A DNA stretch of 64,000 nucleotides from Rhodocyclales bacterium (GCA_016235805.1 JACRIY010000046.1:22551-86550), one strand, 5' to 3'; positions 17,556 through 31,147 are shown, numbered from the stretch's first letter. Numbers and translations are program-made. Notes: generated from the sequence alone by a model not told the origin.

Positions 17556-18254
17556 ATGTCGCCAAATCCGGGCGTTTCCTTGACGGTTCTTAGGGCGTTG
17601 CCGATTTTCGAGATGCTCGACGACGAATGCCTCAGGCCGCTTACCCGTGTCGCCATGCTGCGCCACATTCCCCGCCACACCGTGGTACTGCAGGCCGGAG
17701 ACCATACCGACAACATCTACTTCGTGCTGTCCGGGGCGTTGAAGGTCCAGGTCAGCGACGAGGAAGGGCGCGAGGTGATCCTGTCGATGCTCGGCCCCGG
17801 CGAGTTGTTCGGCGAAATGGGCGTGCTCGACGACCATCCCCGATCGGCTACCGTGCTGGCGGTCGAGTCGAGCGACGTGGTGGTGATGGGCAAGGAGGAC
17901 TTCAAGCATTGCCTGGTCGACAACCCGGACGTTTCCCTGTTCATCATGCGCAGCCTGACCAAGCGCCTGCGCCTAGCCGACCGCAACATCGAGAGCCTCG
18001 CCCTGCTCGACGTCTATGGGCGCGTGGCGCGCCTGCTGCTCGAATCGGCGGAGACGATCGACGGACGCAAGGTCGTGACGCACAAGATGACCAAACAGGA
18101 CATTGCCAAGATGATCGGCGCGTCGCGCGAGATGGTGAGCCGCGTGATGCGCGACCTGACGGCACAAGGCTTGATCCAGGAGCACGATGGCCAGCTAATC
18201 CTGGTCGACCTGGCGGCATTCCGCCGACACGGCGATCTCGATGCCTTGACTTGA
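17556..18254 (+). CDS. Crp/Fnr family transcriptional regulator
   Basis: 232 residues. An N-terminal cyclic-nucleotide-binding-type beta roll (about 20-130; [20 protein letters not shown]) is followed by a dimer helix and a Crp-type winged helix with recognition motif [14 protein letters not shown]. There are no Fnr-type N-terminal cysteine clusters. The roll contains E-R-S-A-like features of cyclic-nucleotide binders ([16 protein letters not shown]), so a nucleotide effector is plausible but not shown. GGAGG lies upstream of both TTG 17553 and ATG 17556; I chose the ATG. Confidence 0.9.
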   Translation: MSPNPGVSLTVLRALPIFEMLDDECLRPLTRVAMLRHIPRHTVVLQAGDHTDNIYFVLSGALKVQVSDEEGREVILSMLGPGELFGEMGVLDDHPRSATVLAVESSDVVVMGKEDFKHCLVDNPDVSLFIMRSLTKRLRLADRNIESLALLDVYGRVARLLLESAETIDGRKVVTHKMTKQDIAKMIGASREMVSRVMRDLTAQGLIQEHDGQLILVDLAAFRRHGDLDALT

Positions 18255-18378
18255 AAGGCGGCGGCACCGAAACGATTTACCCGATGCTCGCACCACCTGC
18301 CCGCCGCGGCCATTCGTCGCGGTGGCTGCTGCGGACATGTCCGCCATGCCTGCGGCCGTTTCCGCCTCAATGCCAACG

Positions 18379-20516
<2,138 letters not shown>

Positions 20517-20552
20517 TTCACCGGTTCTGTCCGACAATCCTGGAGATACACA

Positions 20553-20894
20553 GTGCTGATTTCAAATGCTTACGCGCAGGCGGCCGGCGCCGCCCAAGAC
20601 CCCACCGGCGGTTTGATGGGCATGCTGCCCATTCTGCTGATGTTCGTCGTGCTCTGGTTCGTCATGATCCGGCCGCAGATGAAGAAGGCCAAGGAGCAGC
20701 AGAAGATGGTCAGCGAACTGGCCAAGGGCGACGAAGTGGTTACCCAGGGCGGCATCACCGGCCGCATTTCCAAGGTCGGCGAGAATTACCTGAGCCTGGA
20801 AGTCGCGGAAGGCAAGGATGGCCCGGTGGTGATCACCGTGCAGAAAAATGCCGTGGGCGCGCTGTTGCCCAAGGGTACGCTCAAGAATCTGTAA
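20553..20894 (+). CDS. yajC: Preprotein translocase subunit YajC
   Basis: 113 residues. A membrane segment (about 21-40; GMLPILLMFVVLWFVMIRP) is followed by the conserved cytoplasmic GDEVVTQGGITGRISKVGE. YajC associates with SecDF and the SecYEG translocon. The start is a GTG with GGAGA 7 nt upstream. Same strand and order as tgt and secDF. Confidence 0.96.
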   Translation: MLISNAYAQAAGAAQDPTGGLMGMLPILLMFVVLWFVMIRPQMKKAKEQQKMVSELAKGDEVVTQGGITGRISKVGENYLSLEVAEGKDGPVVITVQKNAVGALLPKGTLKNL

Positions 20895-20970
20895 CGCGCG
20901 AAGGGCGATTGCGCGGCCTTGAGGTCGCGCGGCGCTCCTTCCACATCCCTTCCTTCTTCCTGCCGAAAAA

Positions 20971-22839
20971 ATGAATCGCTATCCTCTCTGGAAGAATGCC
21001 ACGGTCCTGATCGCCCTGGTGCTCGGCCTGCTGTACACCCTGCCCAACTTTTTTGGCGAGGCGCCCGCCGTGCAGGTGGCCAGCGTCAAGGCGACGCACA
21101 AGGTCGACGCGCGGCTGATGTCGCAGGTGGAGGCGGCGCTCAAGGCCGCCGCGGTGACGCCGCAGGGCGTGGTGCTCGACCTCAACAGCATACGGGTGCG
21201 CCTGGCCGACACCGATACCCAGCTCAAGGCCAAGGACGCCATCGAGAAAGCGCTGAATCCGGTGGCGGCGGAGGCGAGCTACAGCGTCGCGCTCAACCTG
21301 GTATCCGACTCGCCCAACTGGCTGAGCGGAATCCATGCGCTGCCGATGTATCTCGGCCTCGACCTGCGTGGCGGCGTGCACTTCCTGTTGCAGGTGGACA
21401 TGAAGGGCGCCCTGACCAAGCGGCTCGATTCGATCGGCGCCGATTTGCGCGGCCTGATGCGCGACAAGAACATCCGCCATGGCGGCATCGTGCGCGAAGG
21501 CCAGACGGTGGCGATCCGTTTCCGCGACGCGGAAGCCCGCGACAAGGCGCGCGCCGTGCTGAACGACAGCCAGCCCGACCTGCAACTGGTCGACGCCCAG
21601 GACGGTGCCGATTTCCGTTTGGTGGCGACCCTCAAGCTGCAGGCCGAGAAGCGCATCCAGGAGTTCGCGGTGAAGCAGAACATCACGACCCTGCACAATC
21701 GCATCAACGAACTCGGCGTCGCCGAACCGGTGATCCAGCAGCAGGGCATCGACCGGATCGTGGTGCAGCTGCCCGGCGTGCAGGACACCGCCAAGGCGAA
21801 GGACATCCTGGGCCGCACGGCGACCCTGGAAGTACGCATGGTCGACGACGAGGCCAGCGCCAACATGGACATCATGGAGCAGGCGGCGCGCGGCCAGCCG
21901 CCCCCGGGCACCGAGTACTACATCGAGCGTGGCGGGCGCGGCCTGCTGGTCAAGAAACAGGTGGTACTGACCGGCGAGCGGCTGACCGACGCCCAGGCTG
22001 GATTCGACAGCCAGACCCAGGAGCCGGCGGTGCATTTGTCGCTCGACTCCTCCGGCGCGCGCATCTTCAAGGACGTGACGCGCGAGAGCGTCGGCAAGCG
22101 CATGGCGATCCTGCTGATCGAGAAGGGCAAGGGAGAAGTGGTCACCGCTCCGGTGATTCGCACGGAGATCGGCGGCGGCCGGGTGCAGATCTCGGGGCGC
22201 ATGAGCACCGTCGAGGCGAATGACGTGGCCCTGTTGCTGCGCGCGGGATCGCTTGCGGCGCCGATGGAGATCATCGAGGAGCGCACGGTCGGTCCCAGTC
22301 TCGGCGCCGACAACATCGCCAAGGGCTTCAACTCGACGATGTGGGGCTTCATCGCCATCTCGGTGTTCATGATCTCGTACTACCTGCTGTTCGGGGTCGT
22401 CTCGGTCCTGGCGCTGTCGGCCAACCTGCTGTTCCTGGTGGCGCTGCTGTCCCTGCTGCAGGCGACGTTGACGCTGCCCGGCATCGCCGCCATCGCCCTG
22501 ACGCTGGGCATGGCGATCGACGCCAACGTGCTGATCAACGAGCGGGTGCGCGAGGAGTTGCGCGGCGGCAATTCGCCGCAGGCGTCGATCACCGCCGGCT
22601 ACGAACGCGCCTGGGCCACCATCCTGGATTCGAACATCACCACCCTGATCGCCGGCGTCGCCCTGCTGATCTTCGGTTCCGGCCCGGTGCGCGGCTTCGC
22701 GGTGGTGCATTGCCTGGGCATCCTGACCTCGATCTTCAGTTCGGTCGTGGTCTCGCGCGCTCTGATCAACCTGATCTACGGCCACCGGCGCAAGCTGGGC
22801 TCGGTGAGCATCGGCCAGGTCTGGAAACCGGGAGTCTGA
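20971..22839 (+). CDS. secD: Protein translocase subunit SecD
   Basis: 622 residues with a first membrane segment near the N-terminus, a large periplasmic P1 head region (about 35-440; includes LGLDLRGGVHFLLQVD) and five C-terminal membrane segments with GMAIDANVLINERVREEL. SecD with SecF uses the proton-motive force to pull exported proteins through SecYEG. Size fits the family (615 aa in E. coli). Confidence 0.97.
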   Translation: MNRYPLWKNATVLIALVLGLLYTLPNFFGEAPAVQVASVKATHKVDARLMSQVEAALKAAAVTPQGVVLDLNSIRVRLADTDTQLKAKDAIEKALNPVAAEASYSVALNLVSDSPNWLSGIHALPMYLGLDLRGGVHFLLQVDMKGALTKRLDSIGADLRGLMRDKNIRHGGIVREGQTVAIRFRDAEARDKARAVLNDSQPDLQLVDAQDGADFRLVATLKLQAEKRIQEFAVKQNITTLHNRINELGVAEPVIQQQGIDRIVVQLPGVQDTAKAKDILGRTATLEVRMVDDEASANMDIMEQAARGQPPPGTEYYIERGGRGLLVKKQVVLTGERLTDAQAGFDSQTQEPAVHLSLDSSGARIFKDVTRESVGKRMAILLIEKGKGEVVTAPVIRTEIGGGRVQISGRMSTVEANDVALLLRAGSLAAPMEIIEERTVGPSLGADNIAKGFNSTMWGFIAISVFMISYYLLFGVVSVLALSANLLFLVALLSLLQATLTLPGIAAIALTLGMAIDANVLINERVREELRGGNSPQASITAGYERAWATILDSNITTLIAGVALLIFGSGPVRGFAVVHCLGILTSIFSSVVVSRALINLIYGHRRKLGSVSIGQVWKPGV

Positions 22840-22840
22840 G

Positions 22841-23812
22841 ATGGAATTTTTCCGCATACGCAAAGACATTCCCTTCATGCGCCATGCCCTGGTGTTCAAC
22901 ATCATCTCGTTGATCACCTTCCTCGCCGCGGTGTTCTTCCTGGCGACCAAGGGGCTGCATTTTTCGGTCGAGTTTACCGGCGGCACGCTGTTGGAAGTCA
23001 GTTATACCCAGGCGCCGGACCTGGGAAAGATCCGCCAGCAACTGGAAAGCGACGGCTTTGCCGATCCGCAGGTACAGAACTTCGGTTCCTCGCGCGACGT
23101 GCTGATCCGTGTGCCGCTGACCAAGGGCGCCGAAAGTTCCAAGGTCGGCGAGCAGGTCATGGCCTCGTTGATGAAAGTTCCCGAAGGGACGCAGAGTGCC
23201 GGCGCTGGCGGCACTGCCTCGGCGATGACGCCGCAGCTCAAGCGGGTCGAGTTCGTCGGTCCCCAAGTCGGCAAGGAACTCGCCGAAGACGGCGCGCTGG
23301 CCCTGCTGCTGGTGATCGTCGGCATCGTGCTGTATCTGGCGTTTCGCTTCGAGTGGCGCTTCGCCGTATCCGCCATCATCGCCAACCTGCATGACGTTGT
23401 GATCATCCTCGGCTTCTTCGCTTTCTTCCGGTGGGAGTTTTCCCTGCCGGTGCTGGCCGCCGTGCTGGCGGTACTGGGCTATTCGGTGAACGAATCGGTG
23501 GTGGTCTTCGACCGCGTGCGCGAAACCTTCAAGAAGAAACGTGGCATGACGACGCCGCAGGTGCTCGACCACGCCATCACCAGCACTATTTCGCGCACCA
23601 TCATCACCCATGGCTCGACGCAGATGATGGTCACTTCCATGTTGATCTTCGGTGGCGCGGCGCTGCACTATTTCGCGCTGGCCCTGACCATCGGCATCTG
23701 TTTTGGCATCTACTCCTCGGTGCTGGTCGCCAGCCCGCTGGTGATGTGGATGGGCGTGTCGCGCGAGCAGTTCGTCAAGCCCAAAGCCGAGAAGCAGGAG
23801 GCCGTCGTCTGA
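22841..23812 (+). CDS. secF: Protein translocase subunit SecF
   Basis: 323 residues. It has a first membrane segment, a periplasmic region with the FSVEFTGGTLLEVSY stretch, and the conserved LGYSVNESVVVFDRVRE in the membrane domain. It begins one base after the secD stop and its own TGA overlaps the ATG of the cytochrome b561 gene (TGATG). Confidence 0.97.
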   Translation: MEFFRIRKDIPFMRHALVFNIISLITFLAAVFFLATKGLHFSVEFTGGTLLEVSYTQAPDLGKIRQQLESDGFADPQVQNFGSSRDVLIRVPLTKGAESSKVGEQVMASLMKVPEGTQSAGAGGTASAMTPQLKRVEFVGPQVGKELAEDGALALLLVIVGIVLYLAFRFEWRFAVSAIIANLHDVVIILGFFAFFRWEFSLPVLAAVLAVLGYSVNESVVVFDRVRETFKKKRGMTTPQVLDHAITSTISRTIITHGSTQMMVTSMLIFGGAALHYFALALTIGICFGIYSSVLVASPLVMWMGVSREQFVKPKAEKQEAVV

Positions 23813-24498
23813 TGCAGCGCATCCTGGTCTGGGACCTGCCGCTGCGGCTGTTCCATTGGCTGCTGGTGGTATGCGTAACGGGTTCCTTCGTCAGTGCGAA
23901 GATCGGCGGCAACGCGATGGTCTGGCATGGCCGCTTCGGCCTGGTCGTGGTGGGCTTGCTGGTATTCCGGCTAATCTGGGGTTTTGTCGGTTCGACCTAC
24001 GCCCGCTTCTTCCAGTTCGTGCGCGGACCCGCTGGCATCATTGCCTACATTCGTGGCCAGTGGCACGGCGAAGGCCACAACCCGCTAGGCGCGCTTTCCG
24101 TTCTGGCCATGCTCGGCACCCTGCTTCTGCTGGTGGCGACTGGCTTGTTCTCGAATGACGACATCGCCTTCGAAGGCCCGTTGTATGCGCTGGTTGGCAA
24201 GGATCTGTCGGATCGCGTGGTGGGCATCCACCGCCTGGTCGAACCACTGATCATCCTGCTGGTGGTGGCGCACCTTGCCGCGATCGCCTTCTATGTTCGG
24301 ATCAAGAAGGAAACCCTGATCATGCCAATGATCACCGGTAGAAAGGTCGGCGCTGGCGATACGGCGCAAGGCGGCGGCGCGATTGCTTTCTGCATTGCGC
24401 TGGCAATGGCCTTGGGAGCTGCATACGGAGCCAGCGGTGCCTGGATCACTTTGCCACCCCAGGCGACTCCGCCGCCTGCTGCCGCACCGAACTGGTAA
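23812..24498 (+). CDS. Cytochrome b561 domain protein
   Basis: 228 residues with an N-terminal LRLFHWLLV motif, WHGRFGLVVVGLLVFRLIWG, VVGIHRLVEP and VVAHLAAIAFY. These place conserved histidines in four membrane helices, as in diheme cytochrome b561/NapC-partner type proteins (Ni/Fe-hydrogenase b-type cytochrome-like). It probably passes electrons between membrane quinone and periplasmic partners. After the fourth helix is a short charged loop holding repeat copy E, then a fifth hydrophobic segment and a proline-rich tail. It is translationally coupled to secF, and a cytochrome c556-like gene lies convergently downstream. Confidence 0.85.
   Translation: MQRILVWDLPLRLFHWLLVVCVTGSFVSAKIGGNAMVWHGRFGLVVVGLLVFRLIWGFVGSTYARFFQFVRGPAGIIAYIRGQWHGEGHNPLGALSVLAMLGTLLLLVATGLFSNDDIAFEGPLYALVGKDLSDRVVGIHRLVEPLIILLVVAHLAAIAFYVRIKKETLIMPMITGRKVGAGDTAQGGGAIAFCIALAMALGAAYGASGAWITLPPQATPPPAAAPNW
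24341..24369 (+). repeat. Dispersed short repeat, copy E
   Basis: Reads GAAAGGTCGGCGCTGGCGAT followed by ACGGCGCAA, in frame in the cytochrome b561 gene, encoding R-K-V-G-A-G-D-T-A-Q in a loop between the b561 core and a terminal hydrophobic segment. Confidence 0.75.
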
Positions 24499-24504
24499 AA
24501 CAAA

Positions 24505-24533
24505 CGGCCACCCAAGGGTGGCCGGTTGTTTTT
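24505..24533. terminator. Bidirectional terminator between cytochrome genes
   Basis: CGGCCACCC, a 2-nt loop and GGGTGGCCG form a 9-bp stem. TTGTTTTT follows on the plus strand and an A-rich run precedes it, so it can end transcription from both convergent genes. Confidence 0.85.
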
Positions 24534-24560
24534 ACATCGGCCCTTGCGGGCGGTGATTTA

Positions 24561-25028
24561 TTACTTCTGTTCCTTGCGGAACTCGTCGTGGCAGGCCTTG
24601 CAGGCCTTGCCGAGATTGCCGAACTGGGCCTTGACGGCGGCGGCATCGCCCCCGGCGGCGACCTTGGCCAGTTCGTTGGCTTCCTTGTTGTAGGCCGATC
24701 CGACTTCCCTTAACTTGGCGGTGTTCGTGAAAAGTTCAGGCTTGACCTCGGTGTCGTGCCAGCCCTTGCCCTTGTCGGTGCCAGGCGCAAACAGTGCGCC
24801 CGAGCCGGAATTGGCCAGCGCCTGAATGGTGTTGGCGGCCTGGATCACCTGATCCTTGTTGTAGGTGCCTTCGATATTGGCCTTGATGCGGCCCATGCTC
24901 CAGCCCAGGGTTTGCATGACCGACTGGCGCCAGCGAATCTGATCCTCAGGCTTGCCGATCGATTGCGCCAGAGTCGCGCTGGAAAGGCCGATGGCCATAG
25001 CGGCAACGACGAACTTGTTGAATTTCAT
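24561..25028 (-). CDS. Cytochrome c556/c-prime family protein
   Basis: 155 residues with a signal peptide (about 1-22) and a C-terminal haem site CKACHDEF, the hallmark of class II cytochromes c (c556/c'). The N-terminal region starts the first helix of the four-helix bundle with DQIRWRQSVMQTLGW. It should be a soluble periplasmic electron carrier or gas-binding protein. It is convergent with the b561 gene. Confidence 0.92.
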   Translation of the reverse strand: MKFNKFVVAAMAIGLSSATLAQSIGKPEDQIRWRQSVMQTLGWSMGRIKANIEGTYNKDQVIQAANTIQALANSGSGALFAPGTDKGKGWHDTEVKPELFTNTAKLREVGSAYNKEANELAKVAAGGDAAAVKAQFGNLGKACKACHDEFRKEQK

Positions 25029-25156
25029 GTGAACTCCTTGTTCTGTCTAGGGGAAGGCCAGCAGTAACCGGCTTGGGATATACGGCTGGCGGCCGCCGAT
25101 TATTCCATGGATCTATCGGCAATCGAGCGACGCCGAGTGTTGGCGGTCAAGGTCGT

Positions 25157-25486
25157 CTATTCGAACGTCGTGGCAAACACGTGCTTGACGCGCAGCAGAC
25201 CGCCGTCACCCGCAGCCAGAGCGAGAAACCGGTCGATATTGGGATGCTTGCCGGGGTTCAGGCGCGCATCCTCGGTGTGTTCCGCATAAAGCTCAAGACC
25301 CTTTTTTGCGGCTTCGACGGTAATCGCGCCATAAATCTGCCCGAGGTGATTGTAGATGGACAATGAGCCCGCCTGTCCCGGCTTGTTTTCAATGGTGCCA
25401 ACCAGAACGCCATCCCGATCCAGCAACTGGATCGCCGCTAGGTGCGAAATGCGGGGCAACTGCTTGAGGTTCTCGGCGAAGCCCAT
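25157..25486 (-). CDS. DUF2322-like small protein
   Basis: 109 residues, soluble, no signal peptide or membrane segment. The sequence (LDRDGVLVGTIENKPGQAGS, then YNHLGQIYGAITVEAAKKGL and a conserved-looking AEHTEDARLNPGKHPNIDR) resembles the uncharacterised DUF2322 family of betaproteobacteria from memory; I cannot confirm this. It begins one base after the purB stop on the same strand, so it is probably expressed with purB. No function is proposed. Confidence 0.6.
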   Translation of the reverse strand: MGFAENLKQLPRISHLAAIQLLDRDGVLVGTIENKPGQAGSLSIYNHLGQIYGAITVEAAKKGLELYAEHTEDARLNPGKHPNIDRFLALAAGDGGLLRVKHVFATTFE

Positions 25487-25487
25487 C

Positions 25488-26903
<1,416 letters not shown>

Positions 26904-26998
26904 TTAACATGCAGGCCGGGCCGCGCCGGGAACGGAAGCCGCTTGGCATCTGGGCCGCATGGTATAGTTTCCCCGCTTCGAACTTCCCGATTTCCCCA

Positions 26999-27607
26999 AT
27001 GAAACTGATCGGTTCGCTTACCAGTCCCTACGTTCGCAAGATCCGCGTCGTGCTCGCGGAAAAAAAGATCGATTACGATCTCGTTCTCGACAATCCCTGG
27101 GCCGCGGACAATCAGGTTGGTGCGCTGAATCCGCTCGGGAAAGTACCGGTTCTGGTCCTTGACGATGACAGCACCCTCTATGATTCGCGCGTCATCGCCG
27201 AGTACCTGGATACGGTGGCGCCCAACAATCGGCTAATCCCCGCTTCCGGTCGCGAACGAATCAGCGTTAAGCGCTGGGAGGCGCTCGCCGACGGAGTGCT
27301 CGATGCAGCCGTCGCGGCGTTTCTTGAGGCAAAGCGCCCCGATGGTGAGCGCAGTCCGTCCTGGATCGAACGCCAGCGCGGCAAGATAGATCAGGCGCTG
27401 AAGGTAATGGCCGACGACTTGGGGGACCAGCCATGGTGTCACGGCACAGGGTTCTCGCTGGCGGATGTCGCGGTGGGTTGTGCGCTGGGTTACGTGTCGT
27501 TCCGGCTGGCCGACATCCCTTGGGCTGGCCAATACCCGAAATTGTCGGCCCTGTATGAGAAGCTGATGCAACGCCAGGCGTTTGCGGACACCGTGCCGCG
27601 GGCCTAG
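26999..27607 (+). CDS. Glutathione S-transferase family protein
   Basis: 202 residues. An N-terminal thioredoxin-like domain (LIGSLTSPYVRKIRVVLAEK) includes the glutathione-binding DDDSTLYDSRVIAEYLD, and a helical C-terminal domain contains WCHGTGFSLADVAVGCALGY. The Ser in TSPYVRK may be catalytic. The start is ATG 26999. It converges with the small gene behind holC, overlapping it by 4 nt. The substrate is unknown. Confidence 0.9.
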   Translation: MKLIGSLTSPYVRKIRVVLAEKKIDYDLVLDNPWAADNQVGALNPLGKVPVLVLDDDSTLYDSRVIAEYLDTVAPNNRLIPASGRERISVKRWEALADGVLDAAVAAFLEAKRPDGERSPSWIERQRGKIDQALKVMADDLGDQPWCHGTGFSLADVAVGCALGYVSFRLADIPWAGQYPKLSALYEKLMQRQAFADTVPRA

Positions 27608-27993
27608 TCGGTCGATTTTGGTTCGGTCATGCCGGCCGAGCCGTCGAGGCGGGCCATGAGTCTCGGCAGCAGATTTCGTTCAGCTTGATGGGTCAGTTCT
27701 CCCATCAACTGGTCTGCGAGCCCATCCGTCACCTTCAGCACGGCGTGCGGCAATTCCTGTTCAAGCCAGCGCGACAATTCATCGCGCAACGCGTCAAGAT
27801 GCTGCTGCATGTGAGGCGGTGCGGTCGCGAATGCGATGTCATGTTCCGAGACAATTTCCGTCAGAACCGGCAAGTCATCGTCTGCTGGCGCGGCCGGTTG
27901 CTGCATTGCCTGGGTTCCGGCGACATAGGTGCGCGAGCGCCGGATCAGAGCGTCGGCCTTTTGCAGGATTTCCCTGGTGCCGTCGTCAGCCAT
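27604..27993 (-). CDS. Hypothetical protein downstream of holC
   Basis: 129 residues from ATG 27993, which overlaps the holC stop by 8 nt. A longer frame upstream is only an overlap with holC. It is charged and probably helical: TREILQKADALIRRSRTYV, a proline/alanine linker, then PHMQQHLDALRDELSRWLEQ and VLKVTDGLADQLMGELTHQ. There is no signal peptide or membrane segment. Many betaproteobacteria have a small unknown gene in this place behind holC; its role is not known. Confidence 0.75.
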   Translation of the reverse strand: MADDGTREILQKADALIRRSRTYVAGTQAMQQPAAPADDDLPVLTEIVSEHDIAFATAPPHMQQHLDALRDELSRWLEQELPHAVLKVTDGLADQLMGELTHQAERNLLPRLMARLDGSAGMTEPKSTD

Positions 27994-28423
27994 TGGACTC
28001 GAAGCCGTTCGAAATATCGTCGTTCCTGAGGGGGTAGCCGCGCTCGCGATAGAAGCGGAAACGCTCTCTGCCCGGCAGGCGGTCGTGGTCATCGACGCTG
28101 ACTATCTCGACGAGGCTCTGGAACCGACTGAACCCGGGCGGAACTTCGTCGGAAAGGTTCAACAGGCATTCGTCGCTAACCGGATTATCCAGCCCGGAGG
28201 CGAGAACGATTGGCGTTTCCTGGGCCAGCCGGTCATCAGCCATGCAGTGAGCGACAAAGCCGGTCGCCGGAGTAGACCAGAGCAGGCGATCCAGTTTCTG
28301 GCAATCGTCATTCGACGGGACATAGACGACGACCGGACGATGTTCATCTCCGGCGCGGCCCAACCATTCCGCGACCGCCTGCAGGCGGTTTCCTGCACCA
28401 TGATAGAAATGGATATTTGTCAT
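27986..28423 (-). CDS. holC: DNA polymerase III subunit chi
   Basis: 145 residues with the HolC pattern: [21 protein letters not shown] at the start, [20 protein letters not shown], and the [11 protein letters not shown] stretch. Chi links the clamp loader to SSB at the replication fork. It overlaps pepA by 4 nt, the standard pepA-holC order. Confidence 0.93.
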   Translation of the reverse strand: MTNIHFYHGAGNRLQAVAEWLGRAGDEHRPVVVYVPSNDDCQKLDRLLWSTPATGFVAHCMADDRLAQETPIVLASGLDNPVSDECLLNLSDEVPPGFSRFQSLVEIVSVDDHDRLPGRERFRFYRERGYPLRNDDISNGFESNG

Positions 28424-29943
28424 CGCCGCCCGCGTTTGCCGTCAGTTTCTCTTGCTGCATTGGCGCGGTCGATCAGGAATTGACTCAGCAACGGCACCGG
28501 GCGCCCGGTGGCTCCCTTGTCCTTGCCCGAGCGCCATGCCGTGCCGGCAATGTCGAGGTGCGCCCACTGGTACTTTTCCGTGAACCGGGCGAGGAAGCAA
28601 GCCGCGGTAATCGTTCCGGCCGGCTTGCCGCCAATATTCGCCATGTCGGCGAAGTTGCTCTTCAACTGTTCCTGGTAGTCGTCCCAGAGCGGCATCTGCC
28701 AGGCGCGGTCGTAGGCTTCCTGGCCGGCATCGAGCAATTCCTTCGCGAGGCCTTCATTGTTTGCAAGCAATCCGGTTGCGACGTGGCCCAGTGCAATCAC
28801 GCAGGCACCGGTCAGCGTTGCGATATCGACGACGCATTGCGGTTCAAAGCGCTCGACATAGGTCAGCGCATCACAGAGGATCAGTCGTCCCTCGGCATCG
28901 GTGTTTAGTATCTCCACGGTCTGGCCCGACATCGAGGTAATCACGTCGCCCGGCTTTGTCGCCGCGCCCCCCGGCATGTTCTCCGTTGATGGAATCACCC
29001 CGATGACGTTGAGCGGCAGTTGCATGATGGCGATGGACTTGAGTGTCCCCAGCACGCTGGCGGCGCCACACATGTCATATTTCATTTCGTCCATTTCGGC
29101 GCCGGGTTTGAGTGAAATGCCGCCGGAGTCGAACGTGATGCCCTTGCCGACGAGTACCACCGGCTTTGCTCCAACGGGGCCTCCCAGGTGACGAATGACA
29201 ATGAACTTTGGCGGCTCGTGCGATCCCCGCGCGACGGAGAGCAAGGTGTTCATGCCCAGCTTTTCCATATCGGCACGGTCAAGGATGTCAACGCCCAGTC
29301 CGTGCGATGCCGCGAGTTGCCGCGCCTGCTCGGCAAGGTAGGTCGGAGTGCAGATGTTTCCCGGAAGGTTGCCGAGGTCCTTCGCCAGTTCGACGCCTGC
29401 ACCCATCGCCATGCCTTGCGCGAGCGCCAGTTCGGCGGCGGCCAGTTCGTTGCGGCGTGCGACGCAGAACGTCAACTTGCGCAGCGGTCGCCGAACGGCT
29501 TCCTTCTTAGACTTGAGGCGTTCGAACCGATACAGAGTTTCTTGGGCCACGAGTGCGGCTTGGCGAATCTTCCAGGATACGTCGCGCTTTCTGACGGGCA
29601 GGTCCGTCAGGAACACGGTGCCATCGAAGCCACCGGTTTCATTCAGTTGGCGAACTGCCGTTGCTATCGCCGAGCGGTATTCCTTTTCACGGAACTCCCG
29701 TTCTTTGCCAAGTCCGACCAGCAGAACCCGGTCGGCTTCGATACCGGAAACGCCATGCAGCAGCAGGCTTGTGCCCGCCTTGCCCTCCATGTCGCCACGA
29801 CGGAGGATATCGCTCAGAAACTGCTTGCTTGCCTGATCGATTACTTCGGCTGCAGCAGAAAGCTTTCTGGCTTCGAACACGCCGACAACGACGCACGCGC
29901 TGCGCTGCTTTTCCGGGCTTCCGCTTTTTATGCTAAATTCCAA
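28420..29943 (-). CDS. pepA: Leucyl aminopeptidase
   Basis: 507 residues. It contains the M17 signature NTDAEGRL, a metal/catalytic lysine segment [16 protein letters not shown] and [13 protein letters not shown]. This is a hexameric dizinc or dimanganese aminopeptidase. I chose the TTG at 29943 (encoding [12 protein letters not shown]) since this matches the family N-terminus and lies after AAAGGGG; the frame extends further upstream without similarity. Confidence 0.95.
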   Translation of the reverse strand: MEFSIKSGSPEKQRSACVVVGVFEARKLSAAAEVIDQASKQFLSDILRRGDMEGKAGTSLLLHGVSGIEADRVLLVGLGKEREFREKEYRSAIATAVRQLNETGGFDGTVFLTDLPVRKRDVSWKIRQAALVAQETLYRFERLKSKKEAVRRPLRKLTFCVARRNELAAAELALAQGMAMGAGVELAKDLGNLPGNICTPTYLAEQARQLAASHGLGVDILDRADMEKLGMNTLLSVARGSHEPPKFIVIRHLGGPVGAKPVVLVGKGITFDSGGISLKPGAEMDEMKYDMCGAASVLGTLKSIAIMQLPLNVIGVIPSTENMPGGAATKPGDVITSMSGQTVEILNTDAEGRLILCDALTYVERFEPQCVVDIATLTGACVIALGHVATGLLANNEGLAKELLDAGQEAYDRAWQMPLWDDYQEQLKSNFADMANIGGKPAGTITAACFLARFTEKYQWAHLDIAGTAWRSGKDKGATGRPVPLLSQFLIDRANAARETDGKRGRR

Positions 29944-30064
29944 AACATACCCCTTTCCGGTGGCTGGAAATCCTCGAAAGCATGATGTTTCGGGCAATTT
30001 CCATGCTGTTGCCCATTATTCCCCAAGTTTTCTCCAAATGTCAAAGCGGACATTCTGCTAAGCG

Positions 30065-31147
30065 ATGATTTTTCAGCGTGCCGCGATTCGAGAATTTACA
30101 AACACTGCGGCGGGAGTTTTCGTCGCACTGTTCGCAATCCTGATGACAACCCAGTTGATCCGTCTCCTGGGAGATGCCGCCGGCGGCAAGTTGGCGTCTG
30201 AGGCCGTAATTGCCTTGCTCGGCTTCCGGGCGATCAGCTATCTGCCGGTGTTGTTGTCGCTGACAGTTTTTATCGCAGTACTTATGACCTTGTCGCGCTG
30301 GTACCGCGATTCCGAGATGGTGGTGTGGCTGGCGTCGGGAATTCCCCTGACTGCGTGGGTCGTCCCGGTATTGAAGTTTGCCGGGCCGCCGGTGGTGGTC
30401 ATCGCGCTGCTTTCCCTGCTACTCGCACCTTGGGCGAACTGGAAAAGTGAGACTTATCGCCAGACCATGAATCAGCGAGACGATGTTGCACGGGTATCGC
30501 CCGGCGCGTTCAACGAGTCGGGTTCCGCGGATCGGGTGTTCTTTGTCGAAAGTGCCGCTGGCGAGGACGGGAAGGTCAAGAACGTTTTCATCAGTTCGAT
30601 TCAGCATGGTCGGCTGGGGGTGATGGCGACCGCCCAGGGGCACACCGAGACAATGAGCAACGGTGACAGGTTTCTGGTGCTCGATCGCGGGCGACGCTAT
30701 GAGGGCACGGCGGGGACGGCGGAATATCGGGTAATGGAGTTCGATCGATACTTTGTTCGAATTGAAACCAAGGAAGCAAGGGGCTTCGAAGATTCGCCAC
30801 GCACCAAGCCGCTGTGGGATCTGGTGCGCGATCGGCAACCGGCCCATCTGGCCGAGTTGCTCTGGCGAATTGGTTTGCCGTTGGCGGCATTGAATTTGGC
30901 CGTGCTGGCGATTCCGCTTGCATTCGTCAATCCGCGTGCCGGGCGCGCCAACAACCTCCTGTTTGCGCTTCTCGCTTACATGATCTACAGCAATCTGTTG
31001 AGCGTGAGCCAGGCATGGGTGGCGCAAGGCAAGCTGCGCTTCGAAGTTGGCGTTTGGGCTGTGCACGTTGGGATGTTTCTCCTGCTTGTCGTCCTGTTCT
31101 ACAGGCGCCAAAACCCGCTTGCATGGGGGAGATTGCGTTGGCGCTGA
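30065..31147 (+). CDS. lptF: LPS export ABC transporter permease LptF
   Basis: 360 residues of the LptF/LptG family. There are three N-terminal and three C-terminal membrane segments with a periplasmic beta-jellyroll between (about 135-265). It starts with the typical MIFQRAAIREFTNTAAGVFV. LptF and LptG form the membrane part of the LptB2FG machine that extracts lipopolysaccharide from the inner membrane. It is divergent from pepA and followed by lptG. Confidence 0.95.
   Translation: MIFQRAAIREFTNTAAGVFVALFAILMTTQLIRLLGDAAGGKLASEAVIALLGFRAISYLPVLLSLTVFIAVLMTLSRWYRDSEMVVWLASGIPLTAWVVPVLKFAGPPVVVIALLSLLLAPWANWKSETYRQTMNQRDDVARVSPGAFNESGSADRVFFVESAAGEDGKVKNVFISSIQHGRLGVMATAQGHTETMSNGDRFLVLDRGRRYEGTAGTAEYRVMEFDRYFVRIETKEARGFEDSPRTKPLWDLVRDRQPAHLAELLWRIGLPLAALNLAVLAIPLAFVNPRAGRANNLLFALLAYMIYSNLLSVSQAWVAQGKLRFEVGVWAVHVGMFLLLVVLFYRRQNPLAWGRLRWR

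Noticed and set aside
17345..18254. tRNA-Leu as an attachment site for an integrated island
   Set aside because: The genes on both sides are ordinary chromosomal genes and no tRNA 3'-end duplicate or integrase was seen.
20881..22986. 701-codon minus-strand frame opposite secD
   Set aside because: Antisense shadow of secD.
23195..23225. Repeat-like GCCGGCGCTGGCGGCACTG in secF
   Set aside because: Lacks the AAAAGTCGGCG half; it encodes a plausible variable loop, so the match may be chance GC-rich similarity.
27604..28092. Longer version of the gene behind holC (start at 28092)
   Set aside because: Would overlap holC by over 100 nt; the ATG at 27993 with an 8-nt overlap is the usual arrangement.
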